Assembly (NCBI GenBank): GCA_019359245.1 | Contig: JAHHHR010000002.1 | Location: 124,001 to 188,000, forward strand | Length of the DNA: 64,000 nucleotides | From: Nostoc desertorum CM1-VF14 | GTDB lineage: Bacteria > Cyanobacteriota > Cyanobacteriia > Cyanobacteriales > Nostocaceae | Reading direction: 5' to 3' | In this document: piece after piece, positions 63,127 to 64,000 of the stretch | Layout of the letters: every line of letters begins with the position of its first letter | How positions within the stretch are numbered: position 1 is the stretch's first letter | Notes under the pieces: model-generated | Seen by the model: the letters and a program-made list of their open reading frames with translations, nothing else | What the model was told of the DNA's origin: nothing | Databases searched by the model: none | Program-made: the position numbers and the translations under genes

Positions 63127-63181
63127 GTCGGAGCAACGGTTGCTCCGACTCCGCTCGGTTTCAGTTGGGGTTTAAATCCCC
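63127..63181. repeat. Palindromic repeat pair
   Basis: A near-perfect palindrome, arms GTCGGAGCAAC (63127-63137) and GTTGCTCCGAC (63139-63149) with one central base. It is followed by GGGG-TTTAAAT-CCCC (63167-63181). A related GGGG/CCCC hairpin is at 49546-49578. It may mark ends of small mobile elements. Confidence 0.65.
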
Positions 63182-63240
63182 ACCTGAAAATGTCTTTATT
63201 TTGAATTATTATCTGGCAGTTTTCAGCCAATTTACAGTGG

Positions 63241-64000
63241 TTAACCTTCAACCGCTACATAAGGTTGTGGTTCCCGCAAGCGTTGGGCAATTTGTTCTCG
63301 TCGATACTTTGCAAGCTCGCTGTAAAGCCTCTTGCGAGAAAGATTTACGCTTCCAACAGGCTCATGATCTAGCAGTGTATGCCAAGGAGAAAATAATATA
63401 CCCTCATCTAAACGTTTGCGTTCTTCAAAGTCAAATGTTTGGCTGGGAATGCGGACAGTTGCAACTTTAATAAATGGTGAATCTGCTTCTTGCCATTCTT
63501 TAACATGGTCTTCAATTGGCGTTTTTTCGTCATCTACATAAAACTGAATGAAGAAGTCAAAAGATGCTTCTCGACCTTCTTCAGTCAAATATTTTACCAA
63601 CGCTTCTCGGAGGTAATTTTCTGATTCGGGAAGTGTTTCGGGTGGTTGTTCAGGTTGTTGAGATTTGACAGACAATTTTACAATGCGATTACCAAACTTA
63701 AATGGAGCCATGCTCCAATATTGAATCAAAAGCGGATTTCCTACCTTCTGGCTGCCAATTTTTTGCAAGATAGCAAAAGCGTAACTAAGTTCCTGCATCC
63801 GCTCTGGGCTAAGTTCTCCACTACCTGCTCTGGAAAGATCAGCGTAATCACGAACGTCTTTGGTCAAGAAAGTAGGATAATTGTTGAGTATAAAATCTTG
63901 AGTTTTTTCTTCGTCATCCAGCACTTTTTGCCCCTCCACATTCATCACCTTGATGGCGATACCACGAACATCCGATTGGCTATCGGAGTTAAATTGACCA
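63241..64000 (-). CDS. Catalase-family (SrpA-like) heme protein, partial
   Basis: The frame stays open to the right edge of the window, so the N-terminus is missing; about 252 residues are visible. Catalase-family segments: SDVRGIAIKV at the edge, TQDFILNNYPTFLTKDV, then FDFEERKRLDEGILFSPWHT, and the end DHEPVGSVNLSRKRLYSELA. These match the catalase-like SrpA group rather than classical catalases; the heme-ligand Tyr region is replaced by the E-R-K-x-L-D-E...W segment. Such proteins are heme peroxidase-like, with weak or unknown activity. An upstream ATG exists within the window (63946-63948), but the reading continues clearly past it. Confidence 0.85.
   Translation of the reverse strand, partial: GQFNSDSQSDVRGIAIKVMNVEGQKVLDDEEKTQDFILNNYPTFLTKDVRDYADLSRAGSGELSPERMQELSYAFAILQKIGSQKVGNPLLIQYWSMAPFKFGNRIVKLSVKSQQPEQPPETLPESENYLREALVKYLTEEGREASFDFFIQFYVDDEKTPIEDHVKEWQEADSPFIKVATVRIPSQTFDFEERKRLDEGILFSPWHTLLDHEPVGSVNLSRKRLYSELAKYRREQIAQRLREPQPYVAVEG

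Overview
The window is chromosomal DNA of a filamentous, heterocyst-type cyanobacterium (Nostoc/Anabaena group). That assignment is inferred from the very high density of the HIP1 octamer GCGATCGC, from cyanobacterial or plastid signature families (DUF2499/Ycf49-like, DUF3593, CsaB, a PPC-repeat protein, Uma2 proteins), and from several dispersed repeat families typical of Nostocales. The window opens inside a gene on the + strand (probably the end of metG) and closes inside a catalase-like gene on the - strand.

Layout. 0-2 kb: end of probable metG, a Uma2 protein, a CbiG/CobE-type cobalamin protein and a holin-like membrane protein. 2-13.2 kb: a complete chemosensory operon on the + strand (cheR-TPR, double-domain cheW, three methyl-accepting proteins, hybrid cheA with receiver, cheB). 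It is followed on the - strand by a single-domain response regulator, a two-GAF histidine kinase and the decayed 3' end of another kinase. 16.5-22 kb: peptidoglycan-binding protein, a paired M16 protease (one active, one lacking the zinc motif), hisA, and a DUF3593/DUF2499 pair. 22-28 kb: envelope polysaccharide genes (csaB, a GT87-like membrane protein, MBOAT O-acyltransferase and its SGNH-like partner). 28-34 kb: housekeeping genes (YfiH, birA, M23 peptidase, ribE, bifunctional nuclease, Fe-S aldo/keto reductase). 34-42 kb: an accessory stretch with a PPC-repeat protein, an ABC exporter frameshifted at an A9 run, Uma2, an ATPase plus broken DUF3226 pair resembling OLD/PARIS-type defence modules, a possible HEPN-like protein and a DUF1778/GNAT toxin-antitoxin pair. 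42-53 kb: U32 peptidase, PPK2, methyltransferase, solute-binding lipoprotein, secreted proteins, CobT, DUF2232 and a Crp/Fnr regulator. 54-64 kb: a 1.35-kresidue protein with an actin/Hsp70-like ATPase fold, a sugar transferase, an orphan sugar permease, and an apparently acquired AraC-regulator/hydrolase pair.

The most distinctive feature is how often dispersed repeats have entered coding sequence without breaking the frame: cheR, cheA, the U32 peptidase, cobT and twice in the giant ATPase gene. The window also holds several decayed genes: a histidine kinase, a TPR protein, a transposase and the DUF3226 gene. The best candidates for less described biology are the 21-bp tandem array between two chemoreceptor genes, the second chemoreceptor with unequal helix deletions, the poly(A)-frameshifted exporter, the small defence-like island, the giant ASKHA protein, and a 100-bp element present in two intergenic regions. 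Family names come from recognising the translated sequences by eye; no database search was run.
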